A stretch of DNA of 64,000 nucleotides, taken from Endothia cerciana. Its lineage: Eukaryota > Ascomycota > Sordariomycetes > Diaporthales > Cryphonectriaceae. Numbering within the stretch: the stretch's first letter is position 1; each line of letters begins with the position of its first letter. Under the pieces are notes generated by a model that did no database searches, was not told the DNA's origin, and was given only the letters and a program-made list of their open reading frames with translations. This document shows positions 34,739 through 46,500 of the stretch, one piece after another. The DNA lies in the NCBI GenBank assembly GCA_026119935.1, contig JALRMH010000074.1:54428-118427 (forward strand), in the 5' to 3' direction. The translations under genes and the position numbers were made by a program.

Positions 34739-34756
34739 GTACTACATATGTAGTAC
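34739..34756. promoter_or_regulatory. 18-nt perfect palindrome, possible regulatory site
   Basis: The sequence GTACTACATATGTAGTAC is identical to its reverse complement over all 18 positions. It lies far from any called gene (about 1.1 kb upstream of the MFS transporter). A dimeric DNA-binding protein site is possible; chance occurrence of a perfect 18-mer palindrome in 64 kb is unlikely but not negligible. Confidence 0.3.
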
Positions 34757-35853
34757 TGAGCCATGACCAGATGCTTTATCCCGGCCAATGCATATGCAAG
34801 AGCGCGCTGCGATCCATTCACATCGGCCGAGCGCGATCTGCCCGCGGAGGGATGATGGCCCACGAAAGGCAGTGCGTGCGCCTCGAGGTAAATACCCTCA
34901 AATCCTTCAGAGGGATGGTCGCCTGCCACGGAGTGTACCTTTCAAGATCCCACAACCATCGGTAGACCGGTCTGTGCCCCAGGCGCAGGTCTCGCGGGTC
35001 ATATATCTTAAGGATCCTGAGAGTGCCAATTCGCTCACCACCGGGGTGCGCTTCGTCTCCAAGTGTCTCATGCATTGTCTCAAGTGTTGAGGCTGCGTAT
35101 CTAGGCAAGGGACAGGCGGTACTTGATCCATGTGTCGTCGAGGGTCTCAAGCTAGACGTGCCTCGTCCATCGGAACATAGGGCTTGGCACGACAACTATT
35201 GCATCCGTCTCTCTGTAGACACGATTATCCCTCCCGAAATAAATTATGCGGGCTGCCAGGTGCCGAGAGGAGATGCGCAAAAAGAGAAGGCTGAACGGAG
35301 ATGGGGCCTGATCCCGCAAAGCCTGAATCTCTTCGCAGCCTCACCTGGCCTCCTCCCTTCCTTACAATAGTACCTAGGTATTGTACAAGACCATATCCGG
35401 CCCGTCCGAGTCTAATTTCGGCATAAATGTCTGCCCATAGCCATATCCAATCCACAAACACTCATATACTCCTGCGCAGCCTGCGAAGGCGGACTGCCAA
35501 ACGCATGGGCATGACACAGGCTTCACACGGAGTTAACAATGGATAGGGCCTGGATGTCAATAAGTCTCAGCCAGCCCCGACAAATGCCCGACACAGGCGG
35601 CTTATATGCATACTGCGAGCGACTGGTTGGCTGGCATTGAGAAGGGTATAGCGTGATGGGTTTCTCCGCCTGTGCAAGGGTGTGTGTGATGATCCTCCTT
35701 GCGGGGAAGAACAGTCCGGGGTAATCGGTAAGCTTGTCGGTGAAGTATTCATAGGACGGTCCCGGGGTCACTCTCCTCTGTGCTCACGGTCTCTATACAC
35801 GTACAGAAGGCTCGTCTTATCAATCATCCCCCGTCCTGACCTCCACCTGCGTC

Positions 35854-37660
35854 ATGGACAACATGAAGTCTTCCCTGGACTTCAGCGACGCCAAACCCTC
35901 GGCCGGCGAGGTCGAGGAGGCACAGGCGGAACACGAGTACCGCACGCGGATGACGAGACGTATCCTCCTGAAGACCGACACGCGTATCCTCCCTATCCTC
36001 GCGCTGCTGTTCTTATGCTCGTTCCTGGATAGGACGAACGTGGGCAATGCAAAGATCATCGGTCTCGCGGAGGATTTAGATATGAGCAACCTGCAGTACA
36101 ACCAGGGCCTGGCCGCGTTCTACGCGACGTACATCGCAAGGCACGCGACCCAACCCCCCCTCCTCTCCGCACCCATCATCCACGGCGGCTATGCTGACGA
36201 TCCCGTAGTGAATTACCCTCGAACCTCATCCTCAAACGCCTCACTCCACGCCTATGGCTCGCCTTCCTCACTTGCGCATGGGGTATAGTAACCATGTGCC
36301 TCGGCTTCGTCCGGAGTTTCGGGAGCTTCGTCGCGGTGCGAGCCGTCCTCGGGATTACTGAGGGCGGCCTATTACCCGGCATGATCCTGTACCTCTCGGG
36401 TCTATACACAAGAGGCGAGATGGCCTTGAGAATCGGCATCTTCTACACGGCCGCTTCGCTGTCCGGTGCCTTCGGAGGACTTCTTGCCCGTGGGCTCTCA
36501 GCCATCGCGCCACGGGGGGGCCTCGAAGGCTGGAGGTGGATCTTCATCATCGAGGGGCTGCTCACTGTGGTCTGTGGTCTGGTTGCGCTATTATTCTTGT
36601 CCAGCAATCTTGCCACCGCATCATTCCTCACGCAGGAGGAGCAAGACTTTGCTATCAAGAGACTGTCCGGGGATGTTCTGCCGGATGAGAGGTTCAAGTG
36701 AGTTACCCATGTCATACTCCAGACCCTGTGCAATACACAGGTGCTAAATGAACCACCAGTACGGCGAGTGAGCGAGAGGAAAGGTTCCGTTGGTCGGAAG
36801 TGAGAAGGGGTATCTTCAACATCCAGGTGTGGCTCACCGCAACGTCGTATTTTGCTATCCTCGCAGGGCTATACTCCTTTGGTCTCTTTGTAAGTCCTCA
36901 AATGGGGAGAAAGGAATCATGATTCAGGAATCTGACACCAACCTTAGCTCCCAACGATCATCACTGGCCTGGGCATTACCTCCAGCTCAAACCAGACCCA
37001 ACTCTGGAGCGTAATCCCATATGCCGTCGCTACTCCAATCACCGGTACGTTCAACGTTCCTCCTTGAACATGGATAAGAGAGTACCACACTCAGTCCTAC
37101 AACTAACAGCTCGACTTCCCAAAGTTCTCGTTGCTCTCATCTCCGATCGCATGAAGCTCAGGGGCGTTATTATGCTCTTCACCCTCCCGATCGCCATCGC
37201 AGGCTATGCGGCCATCGCCAACATCACATCTCCCCAAGCTAAATTTGCCATGACGTGTCTGATGGCCATCGGGCTGTACTCGAGCGTGCCATGCGTTCTT
37301 GTCTGGAATTCGAACAACTCGGCTGGTCACTATAAACGCGCCACCACGTCAGCTTTGCAGCTCGCGATTGCTAACGCCGGAGGGTTCGTCGCAAGTGAGT
37401 CTCAGCATCCCCCGTCCACTCCCTTGCTCTCAAAGGCCGCTGACAAACCCTCTCCAGCCTTCATCTACCCCAGCGACGAGGCTCCGCTCTACCACAAAGG
37501 TCACACCGTCATCCTCGGGCTACTTTGCTATGCTTGGGTTGCGGTGCTTGCAAACGTGCTTTATTGTGTGAAGATCAACAAGGATAAGCGGAACGGCAGG
37601 TGCGCTCATTTTGAGGGATCTGGGGATGACCGAGACCCCAGCTTTGTAATGATATTGTAG
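35854..37660 (+). CDS. MFS transporter of the Dal5-like anion:cation symporter family
   Basis: Six exons: 35854-36140, 36209-36697, 36760-36889, 36948-37044, 37110-37394 and 37458-37660, giving 496 aa. The N-terminus is cytosolic and acidic, then LLKTDTRILPILALLFLCSFLDRTNVGNAKI, the Dal5/allantoate-permease signature. Later hallmarks are ELPSNLILKRLTPRLWL, AVLGITEGGLLPGMILYLS, WRWIFIIEGLLTVV, WNSNNSAGHYKRA and GHTVILGLLCYAW, giving about 12 membrane helices. Family members carry small organic anions such as allantoate, nicotinate or tartrate. The first intron (36141-36208) has no GT donor in a usable place; the only junction restoring the conserved YIASELPSN uses GC at 36141. The substrate cannot be told. 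Confidence 0.88.
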
Positions 37661-38935
37661 AAGTGCCGATACGGACAAGGTATTTGGCACCATGTCAGGT
37701 TGCTCTTAGCTACGGACAAGCAGAGCAAGTAATTATCCAACCCTGTAGAGCTTGAATTCACATGGCGGCCTGCCCTTCACGCTGGCCCCGTCCTCGGTTA
37801 CCCTTGAGGAGGCGTAATGCGGAGACTTTGCCATGGCTTACCAGATCCGGCGGCTGTGTTGCTCCAAGTGGCAGCCTTTGAGCACAGGCCCCAGAACAGG
37901 ATCTGTGTACTAAAATCTGGGGTAGGCGCCATTTTAAGCATGCGAGAGCTTGTTCCCAGATGCAACCTCAACAGCGGGGCGACCTTCCAAGGAAGAAGGT
38001 GTTGGGTGATGGGATTCGCAAGTTGCGGGCATCTGTTGCTCGGCCAAGCAGGCGATAGGTCTGAATGTGTGACTTGAGGGGGTTGGACATTGTTGACCGC
38101 GGATTGCCTAAACGAAGCGGAGCTGACGAGGCCATCGTGAAAATGAGTCCTAGCCGTCCCGGGGCTAATATCATATTGGTAGACCGGATATATTGGGTGC
38201 GACCCTTGCATATATGTGCCTCCTAACATTCTTCTTCGGTCAGCGACGGACCAATTTGACCCCCTGTGAATCCCCTCATCTGCGGCTGCGAACCTCAAAA
38301 AAAAAATGCTGACCGTCATTAACGAAGCCCGGCATCTCCCCTACGCGAGGGGCATTACGTACAGCGGGAAGACTCCATCCAGGATATCTCATTCTCTGGT
38401 CTCGACAGTGCTACCTTCCACATCTAGCTCGAGCTATGCCCACAGTCACTCGCTCCCCCGCCGCAACTACCGTGCTTATCCACGCTTCGGAACGCAATAT
38501 CGCGACAGGCCTCATTGCATCCATCGGGAGGATAGTCGCTGCATTCAAGTCGGGACCTTGCCATGCTGCAGGTGGATACCATCTCGTTCCCCGGGACGCT
38601 CGCTTATGTCGGCTTCTGCATGCACAGATATCATAGTCCAGAGACCAATACTGACGTCCGTACTATGCACGCCCTAATTCGGGGACATCTACTCGACGAG
38701 ATAGTCCAAGATGGGACCTTGGCATATCTGAGTGTTTCGTGGAAGGATGCGGTTCCTTCATATCCGCGGACGCCGTGGGGAGGCGATCCTCAGTAGTACT
38801 CAGTGATGCCCTCGCCTATAAAAGCACGACGGCCCTCATGGCCAAATAATTCGGGGAGATGAGACATCCCATCTTAGACAGTTAAGAACCTCAAGTTTCA
38901 GGAGAAAGCCTGTTGGTACCATCACCACCACAATC
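37661..38935. other. Intergenic region upstream of the secreted protein gene
   Basis: No gene is supportable. A 66-codon frame at 38436 and a 77-codon frame at 38563 overlap in different frames and lack any landmark. The 3' end holds the TATA box of the HsbA-like gene. Confidence 0.4.
38817..38824 (+). promoter_or_regulatory. TATA box of the HsbA-like gene
   Basis: A canonical TATAAAAG lies 119 nt before the ATG at 38936, which leaves an expected leader of about 80-90 nt. A TATA of this quality is typical of strongly regulated, highly expressed secreted-protein genes. Confidence 0.6.
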
Positions 38936-39642
38936 ATGCAGCTGTCCCAGATCGCCGTCTTCGGCCTCTTTGGCCTCGCCGTCGCCAGGCCCCATGTCCA
39001 CAAGAGGACGACGGCCCTGATCGAGACCGACATCGCGACCGTCTCTACGGACCTGACATCCTTCGACACCGACATCAACAAGTTCACCGGCACCCTCATC
39101 CAGGCCCTCGCCCTCCTGTCGGCCTACGACACCCTCGACAACGCCGTCGAGTCTGCCACCTCCGAGGTCACCTCGACCGGCGCCCTGGACGAGTCTGACT
39201 CTGCCACCGTCTACGCCGACGTCGAAAGCCTGACCACCAAGATCACCACCACCCTGAGTGATGCTGTCGCCAAGGTGGGCCTGATCATAACAACTAACCC
39301 CCCCCCCCCCTGGAGGACGAAGGGCTGACCGTGAACTCGTAGTACTCGGTTGTTGAATCTGCTGGCTACGCCAGTGATGTCTGCGATGCTCTCGCAAGCC
39401 TCTACGTATGTTGAGCCCTCAGGCCTGCAGGAAGGTGGCAAACTAACGGAAAATACTGCACAGACCTCTGCCGACTCATTCTTCGAGGCTCTGGAGGCAA
39501 CTAGTAAGTCCACCGGGAGGCCACATGTCAACCATCTGCTGACTTTAGCAAAGTCTACTCGACATACACCAGCGAGGTCGACACTCTGCAGGCCACTTCG
39601 GACGACGCTTTCGAGACCACCACCTCGACCTATGGCTGCTAG
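38936..39642 (+). CDS. Secreted HsbA / cell-wall galactomannoprotein-like protein
   Basis: Four exons: 38936-39274, 39343-39405, 39464-39503 and 39554-39642, giving 176 aa. The signal peptide is clear (MQLSQIAVFGLFGLAVARP). The mature part is a helical Thr/Ser/Asp-rich repeat (LIETDIATVSTDLTSFDTDINKF, AVESATSEVTSTGALDESDSATVYADVESLTTKITTTLSDAVAK), the pattern of the HsbA/Mp1 family that binds hydrophobic surfaces or lipids and aids cutinase recruitment. The last intron acceptor was set at 39553 (aaag), not the nearer tag at 39548, because only that restores EATIYSTYTSEVDTLQA. The protein ends STYGC with no GPI-type tail. Confidence 0.85.
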
Positions 39643-40189
39643 AGGCAAATCATTCTGGTGCTAGTGTCTCTCTTCTCAAAAGTATGTAGAGACATCTTGC
39701 AGGGGGTTCCTTTATTCCACGAGATACCAATGGGCAAACACAAAAGAGGTCCGCATCATCAGTTGTTGGGATTGTATCAACGGCTGCAGTAGGTTGCCAA
39801 AAGAAATCGGGATTGTACGTGTTTGTCCATAGTGTGGTACCTAAAACAGACTTGATGACACCACTTCTCATCATTCAAGGAGGCACCGACAGTGTTTGGG
39901 CTGGCCCACCAGGCGGGACCTGCTGTACTTGAAACTTGAAGTGGACTCTGGCGAGGAGAGCCGGGAGTCTCGTCTAGTCTAGACCATCTAGTACTCTAAC
40001 TTGAAAATTTGGCCTCAAAGCTTGTGAATCCTGATAGACTATTCCCCAAGGTTTCCCAGGCCGCCAGTGCATTGTATCTCTGTCTCCTTGGAGAAAGAGC
40101 TCTATAAGACTCAACCAGCGGTATGAAATCCAATCCACGGTTTTAGTATTAAGCACTGTGATACTGATGAAATATTGGATCTATTCCAG
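39643..40189. other. Intergenic region, no gene called
   Basis: No recognisable gene. The last 10 nt (ctattccag) look like an intron acceptor directly before the first recognisable block of the downstream relic, so its lost 5' exons may lie here. Confidence 0.35.
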
Positions 40190-41890
40190 GGGAGGTGTTA
40201 ATTTCTTCTGTCGGGCTGGCCCTCTCTCCAACCATCGTGATCACCGGATCGAAACCTGGAGTGGTTGAAGTGGCCCAGCAGCTTATCTGGGTATTCACCG
40301 CGCTTTCCACCCCGATTAGTCCGGTCGGAGTGTCATTGATTTCGGCAGAGCTTGAGTGGCCGCGGAAAGCCCACGCCAACGTCCTGGTCAGGATCAAGTC
40401 GACGCAACCACATGCCTATCCCAAATCCTGAGTCAGGAGATTGTTGGATGAGTTTAGTCCGGCAGTGTACGATCGTGGATGGATATCCTATCCCGCGAAG
40501 GCCTTTCTCTCAACCAGGGCTGGAAATATCTCTTGAGCTGATGGCCATGCTCGTGGGCGCTGAGCGTTTGACGCCGTTTGGTACAGATCTCATAATCAAA
40601 GGCTTTTCAACCCTTTTGTATGCAGTAGATTATCGGAATAGATGCATGGTCTGGCATGTTATTTGCCAAGAAGACGGGGGGACGATTCTCGCATATCATT
40701 TTCCGATCGTCGGATCTCGTCGGATACTCGACACCCAAACCTCTCACTAATGGTTGACGAGGCTCCCCACTCCCGCCATCTTGTTGGCTGGGCGTGTCTA
40801 GTGCGGAGCAATGCAGGTACGTCTGTCTGTCTCGACACGGTATTTTGGCAATTTTGCTTCTATTGTCCTGGCCAATTGCTGAGCCGTGATCCAGGTGCCG
40901 AGCACATGAGGTACAATCAGATCGGCTGGTCTGGTCTGAGTGAACCTTCAACTGTCTGGAGCATCGATCGTATTCAGATTAGTGGAGGCCAATATATCAA
41001 TGTCAGTGCCGGTTTCGTGGCTGATACGAGAAGCATACGTATCTCGGGGGAGAGGGATGATTATATTTTGCGGTTGAGAAGTATAGGCAACGACTTCTTC
41101 ATCCTTCACGATGCCGACCCCGCCGTACGCAAGGCCTGGCTTGTTGATGGCCTAAGTGTCCTCATGCATTTAGTCAGGCGGTACTTGGCATACGACACAT
41201 AAGACAAAGTCTATGAGGTCTTGAAACATCAACCTGCTTTGAAAATTGTGACAGTCGGAGGATGCGGCAGGCCAATGGCCTTAGAGACTTTGGTCTCAGC
41301 GGCGAACAAAGCCTCACAACTGCATAGCTTTGAATATTCACAGCAATCCAAAGGAGGGGATTCGAAACCTTTCTGCTTGGAGGATCTGGTCAAATCAATA
41401 CTGCATTTCATGGAACAGATTCTCAATCATCAGACGGATTTCCGAAAGAAAACGAGTTGGGGATTTCGAGCCAGCCGGTTACGTGGGACCCAATTGAGCG
41501 GTTTCAACTTCGCAGACATGGCCATGGTTCCGAACTCGATAGATTCCCTGGCAACGACAACTGAAGAATGACGGCCAAGCATGGATCGACTTCATCCGTA
41601 CCGCGCGGATTCCGGTACTTTTCGGGAAAGAATTCGCCGAGATATGGGAGCCAGAACCTGAGATACAAAAAGATGGACGATGCCAGACGTGTCACCTGAA
41701 CTGCCTAGTCCCTCCAAAACGAGACATACTGGCGGCATCCGTGAACGACGTCGAGCGTATCGTTAAGCGTCATGGAGGAAAAAATGACAAAATTTGGCGT
41801 CTTATCGACGAATTTTGCTTAGAAAATCCTTCTACCCTCTTTGCAGGTTGCTCGATACAGGGCGACCGAGCCTGTCAAACAGTGGAGTGA
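40190..41890 (+). pseudogene. Decayed member of a large fungus-specific hypothetical protein family
   Basis: Blocks of one protein appear in order but not in one frame: LALSPTIVITG with EVAQQLIWVF; then CWMSLVRQCTIVDGYPIPRR and GLEISLELMAMLVGAERL after a one-base shift near 40420; then HLVGWACLVRSNAG joined by a good intron (about 40816-40893) to AEHMRYNQIGWSGLSEPS and VWSIDRIQISGGQYINVSAGF; then DDYILRLRSIGNDFFILHD and KAWLVDGLSVLMHLVRR. An in-frame TAA at 41200-41202 follows AYDT, and the same frame continues (DKVYEVLKHQPALKIV). A further shift near 41572 leads to GQAWIDFIRTARIPVLFGKEF and CQTCHLNCLVPPKRDILAAS. The block order matches hypothetical proteins of about 1000 aa that I recall from many Sordariomycetes, without known function. 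At least two shifts and one stop make this a pseudogene. Confidence 0.7.
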
Positions 41891-42851
41891 ATTCGAGAAA
41901 TACAGCTGGTGCAAGGCCTTACCAACAGTACGCCGAAAGAATCAGATGAACTACCCAACCGCCTCATGCGGAAGGTCACGAACATCATCTTGACGAATCA
42001 AGACCACAGGCACCAAAGGGCCCCTGAAATTGTCCCAGACATCTCCAACGGTGCGTTGCTTTTCGGAAAACCAGCGAACAAAAGGCTCCGCAAGACGGTT
42101 CCTCAATGCATGACGGGCACATCGGTTGTGCGATCGCTTTCGGGATTGGGAGCGAGCACGCACACCCTCTCTGAGGCCGAGACACATCAGAAACCATTAC
42201 TGACATCGATCGCGAAGGGAAAGGGCAGAGCTGAGGTCATGACGAAATGTCATATAGCGTCATCATGATCAACCAAGCGCATGCTAAATAAGAGCCGCAA
42301 CTCGACACTCGCGGACTTGGAGGAGCGGAATAGCGTCTCCAAGTGTCCCTATGTCCCGCTGTAGGTAAGGTGCATCGAAAGAATCTAAAAATGTTGGACT
42401 AGGACTTATGGAAAGCAGTCGTTCGTGTACTATAGTAATGTTCTTGACCCAGAGTTTCTCCCAGTCTTCCAGTACAGGATCCCCAAGACTGCCCCCTGAT
42501 CCCCAGAAACACCAACAACCATCTCCAGAAACAGATCAAATGTCCAAAGTCTGTCTAAGAACTCAACGAAAATTGAGCAAACGCCCACCCCTATAGCATC
42601 CAGTGATGGCAACGGAGGCAGAAGATCACGTAGAAAAGAAGAAGAAGAAGAAGAAGAAGAAGAAGAAAAATTACTATCCAAATGATAAGCAAGCAATTTG
42701 GTAGTGATCTCAAAGAGAAAGCGCTCTGGCCGTTGCCAACTCCTTCCATTCCGAGAAGCCTGTGTTGGCCCCAGAGAGGGAATTTCCGCTGATAACGTCT
42801 GGAGGTCGAGTTTTGACACATTGCAAACCGCCAGACTCCTCATCTTCTCAG
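41891..42851. other. Region downstream of the relic, no gene called
   Basis: A plus-strand frame of 119 codons at 41909-42268 is basic and could be a remnant tail of the preceding pseudogene, but I see no family resemblance. A (GAA)n run lies at about 42636-42667; the opposite-strand frame across it is only a poly-Ser artefact. Confidence 0.35.
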
Positions 42852-43500
42852 TCATTCTGTGTCCCCTGAGAGACCAGACGCTAGGAGCCCAAATCCGGCT
42901 ATATCCTCGTTGGAGCATGGCCCATAATGTAACCTGCTGTGAGGTGGTATCAAGCCGTCTGTGGTGGGCATGGCGATTGCAACCGTCTCCGTTATTCCTG
43001 GGTATTGCGTATGATGGCCTAGAAGGCTCACATCCCTCGTGTCGGCAGCGAAGACGAGACCAAACTCCCCGGAACCAAAGGCGGCACTAGTATTGTCCGT
43101 GGGCAATGTGATGTAGGCAAGACCTGAAACGAACCAGACCCATCTGCTCCCCGCCCGCATAGTCAGTCTTCTGTTCAATGCGGCCCTGCCTCCTTCTGAC
43201 AAGATCCCCAGGATGCCTTTCGGGCCCTTACTGATTGAATGGAGCGTGGTGCAGGCCACCATCCAGGCCCGATGGCATCACAACGTAGGTGAAATTGGTG
43301 ACATAGCCAAGAGCAATCGACGCACTGCCGGCGATACCTGGAGCGTTTGTGACAGAGAAGGGGACATCCATCGTCCAGCATTCGAGGGTCGAGGCCCCGT
43401 TCTGGGCCCCGACAGCTGTAATGTTGAGGTTTAGCGCCACCGCCGGGTCTTGCAAGCCGACAAACGCGAGCAGACCAGCGAAATACTTGCATACACGCAT
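42852..43500 (-). CDS. Small secreted cupin-like protein
   Basis: Two exons on the minus strand, 43500-43232 and 43143-42852, giving 186 aa. A signal peptide is evident (MRVCKYFAGLLAFVGLQDPAVA). The mature part reads LNLNITAVGAQNGASTLECW, NFTYVVMPSGLDGGLHHAPFNQWVWFVSGLAYITLPTD, FGLVFAADTRDVSLLGHHTQYP and HYGPCSNED. The alternating beta pattern with GGLHHAP, WVWFVSGLAYITLP and FAADT suits a single cupin barrel; secreted fungal proteins of this make-up are common and of unknown function. Two histidines in GGLHHAP and two in LGHHTQYP could bind a metal. Joining the exons across the 88-nt intron gives Q-W in phase. The exact C-terminus is less certain. Confidence 0.7.
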
Positions 43501-46500
43501 GATGATGAGTTATAAGATCGTAGAGCGTCGGAATTCGCGTAAATCTCTAGCTTTAACCGGGCCCAGTTCCAAATCTGAGGCTCTCTGGATGTTGGTCAAA
43601 AGGCATAGAGGAGAGGGTTCCGGGAGCTCTGGAAAATGTGGATGAGGGGTGGGCGGGGGGTTTTCAGCTTCTTCAAGGCCGCCACTTCGTGTAATGTAAC
43701 TTGCAGCTGCTTCTTTGTGTGGTCACATGCAGTTACGCCACTTCGGGACATATCTTGTTATGTTCTCGCGGAAGCGAACCTCGACATAGGGCAAGCGAGC
43801 ACGCCTAGTCCTTCGCAAGTTTTGGAGACGACAGATAAGCCATCGTCGACATCAATCAACGTGAAAGAGAGAGACTGGATCTTTGATGGTAGTGACGGGG
43901 TCCAATCGCTAACAGAAGCCCCAAGACACGTACGCATACATGTCTCGTCGTGTGATATGCGGCTGATACCTCTAGGTACGATTACCGGACCAAATCTCCG
44001 GAGAACACACCTTTGTGGGACTTTGTGATAGAGACCAGAGTATCTAAAGTCTTAGACAGCATACTATCGCGTCCAATTATTAGAATTGATAAGAGCATAT
44101 GGTGGTCATGGACGATGGAGGGTGCCTACGGAAGGGGGCAGTGCAGATGTTGTATTTTTTGGTTTTCACTTTGGGAGTGCGTAAATTTTGCACTGGCCCC
44201 CTTTAAAGACTCCTAGTATATGAGAACAAGTGGCCCAAATCAGAAAAGTATGACGAATATTCGTTTATTTTGATATTCAGGTTATTTGTGCGACATAAGC
44301 CCTAAATCCTGCACTCTTCCCAGACCCAAGCGCGCAAAATGACCCGAGAGCAGCCCCTTAATTACCGTAATGGCTGCCTCACAGCCTCGAGTACAAGATG
44401 TACGTGGTTGTATGTTTAGCCTTAGATTGAAACGGCTGAAATTGATGAAGCGATCGCGCTTGACCATTCTTTCTGCTGGGCTCCGTTTTAGCATGTGGAC
44501 AGCATTTGAGGAGATCGTGCGGAGAACAGGCAAAAAAATTGTATTCTAGAATATCAACACTGTATGTAATCACATTGTGGTCATTGTAAACAGCATTCTA
44601 GATTACCAGGCTCGGACTTTGGAGGGCAATAGGTGAGCGAGCAGATGTTCACATACCTGGATAATGAGGTACTGGTCCTTTGGATCTGCTGTGACGCTTG
44701 TGTCAGCAAGACCATCTCATATCGTAGACATGAAGGATAAAGGAAAATGCTAAGCCTCAGACGGATCCTGTAATCTGATATCCACTTTGGACTATCAACA
44801 TGAGAATCAATGAACGTTGTCTCTTTAGCTTGCATGCTAAATGGTCATGGGGGACGAGGAGCCGAAGGGCATTGTATAGGACAAAATACTACAGCCTCAG
44901 AGTTGCTTTGTATTACGAATGAACTGTGGAAGAAGTGTGTTAGCGTTCAAGTCCGACTCGTCGAGACGGGAACAAATGGAAGTACGTATGGCATCTCAGA
45001 TCAAGAACCTTGTAGTATCATCCTGACTGGTGACAGATCTTTCTTGATATTTGATCATCATGGAGGAGAGTTGATAAGGAAACGGATACGGCCAGCTCCT
45101 ACTGACCTGATCTAGTTGTAGGAACCGGACAAAATCTGCTAGGGAGCAAATGTAAGCTGCTTTCAGCGGCTGTACTTGACGTGGGTGAAGGGGAAGTCTG
45201 GAGATAGACGCAGCTCTCAGAGGATGCCAGACTTGGAAGTCATTGTGGATCATATGGAATCATTAGTGGTCATAATAGGTTTGAAAGGGTGGGTGGAATG
45301 GAATGAACGAGGAACTTACACAGGGCCGGCAGGCCCGGCATACACAGAGCTCTGGTCAGTACGTCTGCAACTGGATTTCCATCTTGATAGCTATATGGCA
45401 AAGGCTAGGTGACCAAGGTATCGGCACTGTCCATACTCAAGGGTGTTATGGATGTTGGTAGTGCAGTTGTCCTCGAGGCTGGGCCTGAGGTGGGAGCTAT
45501 GATCAGCGAGTGTCTCGAAAAGAGGGGTTGGGCTGTTCGTCAGGGCCGAAGAGCTGCTGTTATGACCTCTGGGTAGAGTCAAGTCTTCGAGAGGGGATGT
45601 AGGTGAGCCGAAGCACCGTTATGTGGCAAGGTAGAGCCAGGGCCTAGCGAAAAGTGTTAGTTGGATCGGAGATTTAGATCTCGTTAGTAGCAGAGTGAAG
45701 GCGGATATGCCTCAGACTAAATTTGTTTCGTACTTCATAGCCAGGCTGTCAAGCCCTGATCAGACATGCAAGTCTGTCGTCATCATGGGCGTGCCAGGAG
45801 AGGGCGGGAACATCAGAATTGTGAGGGAAGCGGGCGGAAGGGGGTTGATGGATCACAGACCAAGGGACGGCGCACTCTGACGTGGAGGTAAGGTCCGGCT
45901 TTATCAATCTGCCTGAGATATGTCGGTAGCTTGGGTAGATGTATATCTGTCTAGGGACAGAGATCTTAGCGTATGTGGGTAATGGAGAGCAGAGTGTATC
46001 GTGGCTGGGTAGAGAGCGTCTCAGACCAGCACAACAAGAAGTAAAGCTATCAGGAGTCAGGTGGTTCCATAGCGTCATCAGCGACGCAGACAAAGTGCTA
46101 GAGGTGGATAAGGGATGGGACAGGATACTAACTGCGGCCTCATTTGCCGCGCAATGGCGAATGTCTTCTGGATGGATTTCTGTTAGCGATACCCTAAGAG
46201 GCCGTAGACGCTGAGCACTGTGCTTAGAGTGATCGGAGTCGGAATAAGAACGCACCAGAGAGGGGAGGGGGTGGGCAGTCTGGTTAGGAGCACCTTGGAG
46301 TGTCTAGAGGGACAACCAACCTCGTGCGATCGCTAACATGATGATCCCTGAGGGTAGACGGAGCACGAGGAAATTCTGCGACAGTATGGGTCAGTACTCT
46401 GTACAACCAGCTTGAGGGAAATATGAGGATGTAAACGACGTTCTTCTCAGAAACCAAAGATGCTGATATCATTCGATTGTCCACAGGAAGACAAAGTATA

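Larger units (their letters stand above)
33152..35853. other. Long intergenic region, no gene called
   Basis: The 2.7-kb stretch begins with the SCOT promoter, which contains a triplet repeat, and ends with the promoter of the MFS transporter. Frames such as 33959-34570 (203 codons) are rich in Arg, Pro and Cys with no domain and look like GC-bias artefacts. An 18-nt perfect palindrome at 34739-34756 is the main unexplained element. Confidence 0.45.

Noticed and set aside
42430..42918. 162-codon minus-strand frame with poly-Ser
   Set aside because: The serine run is a (GAA)n repeat read on the other strand, and it overlaps the end of the cupin-like gene in a different frame.
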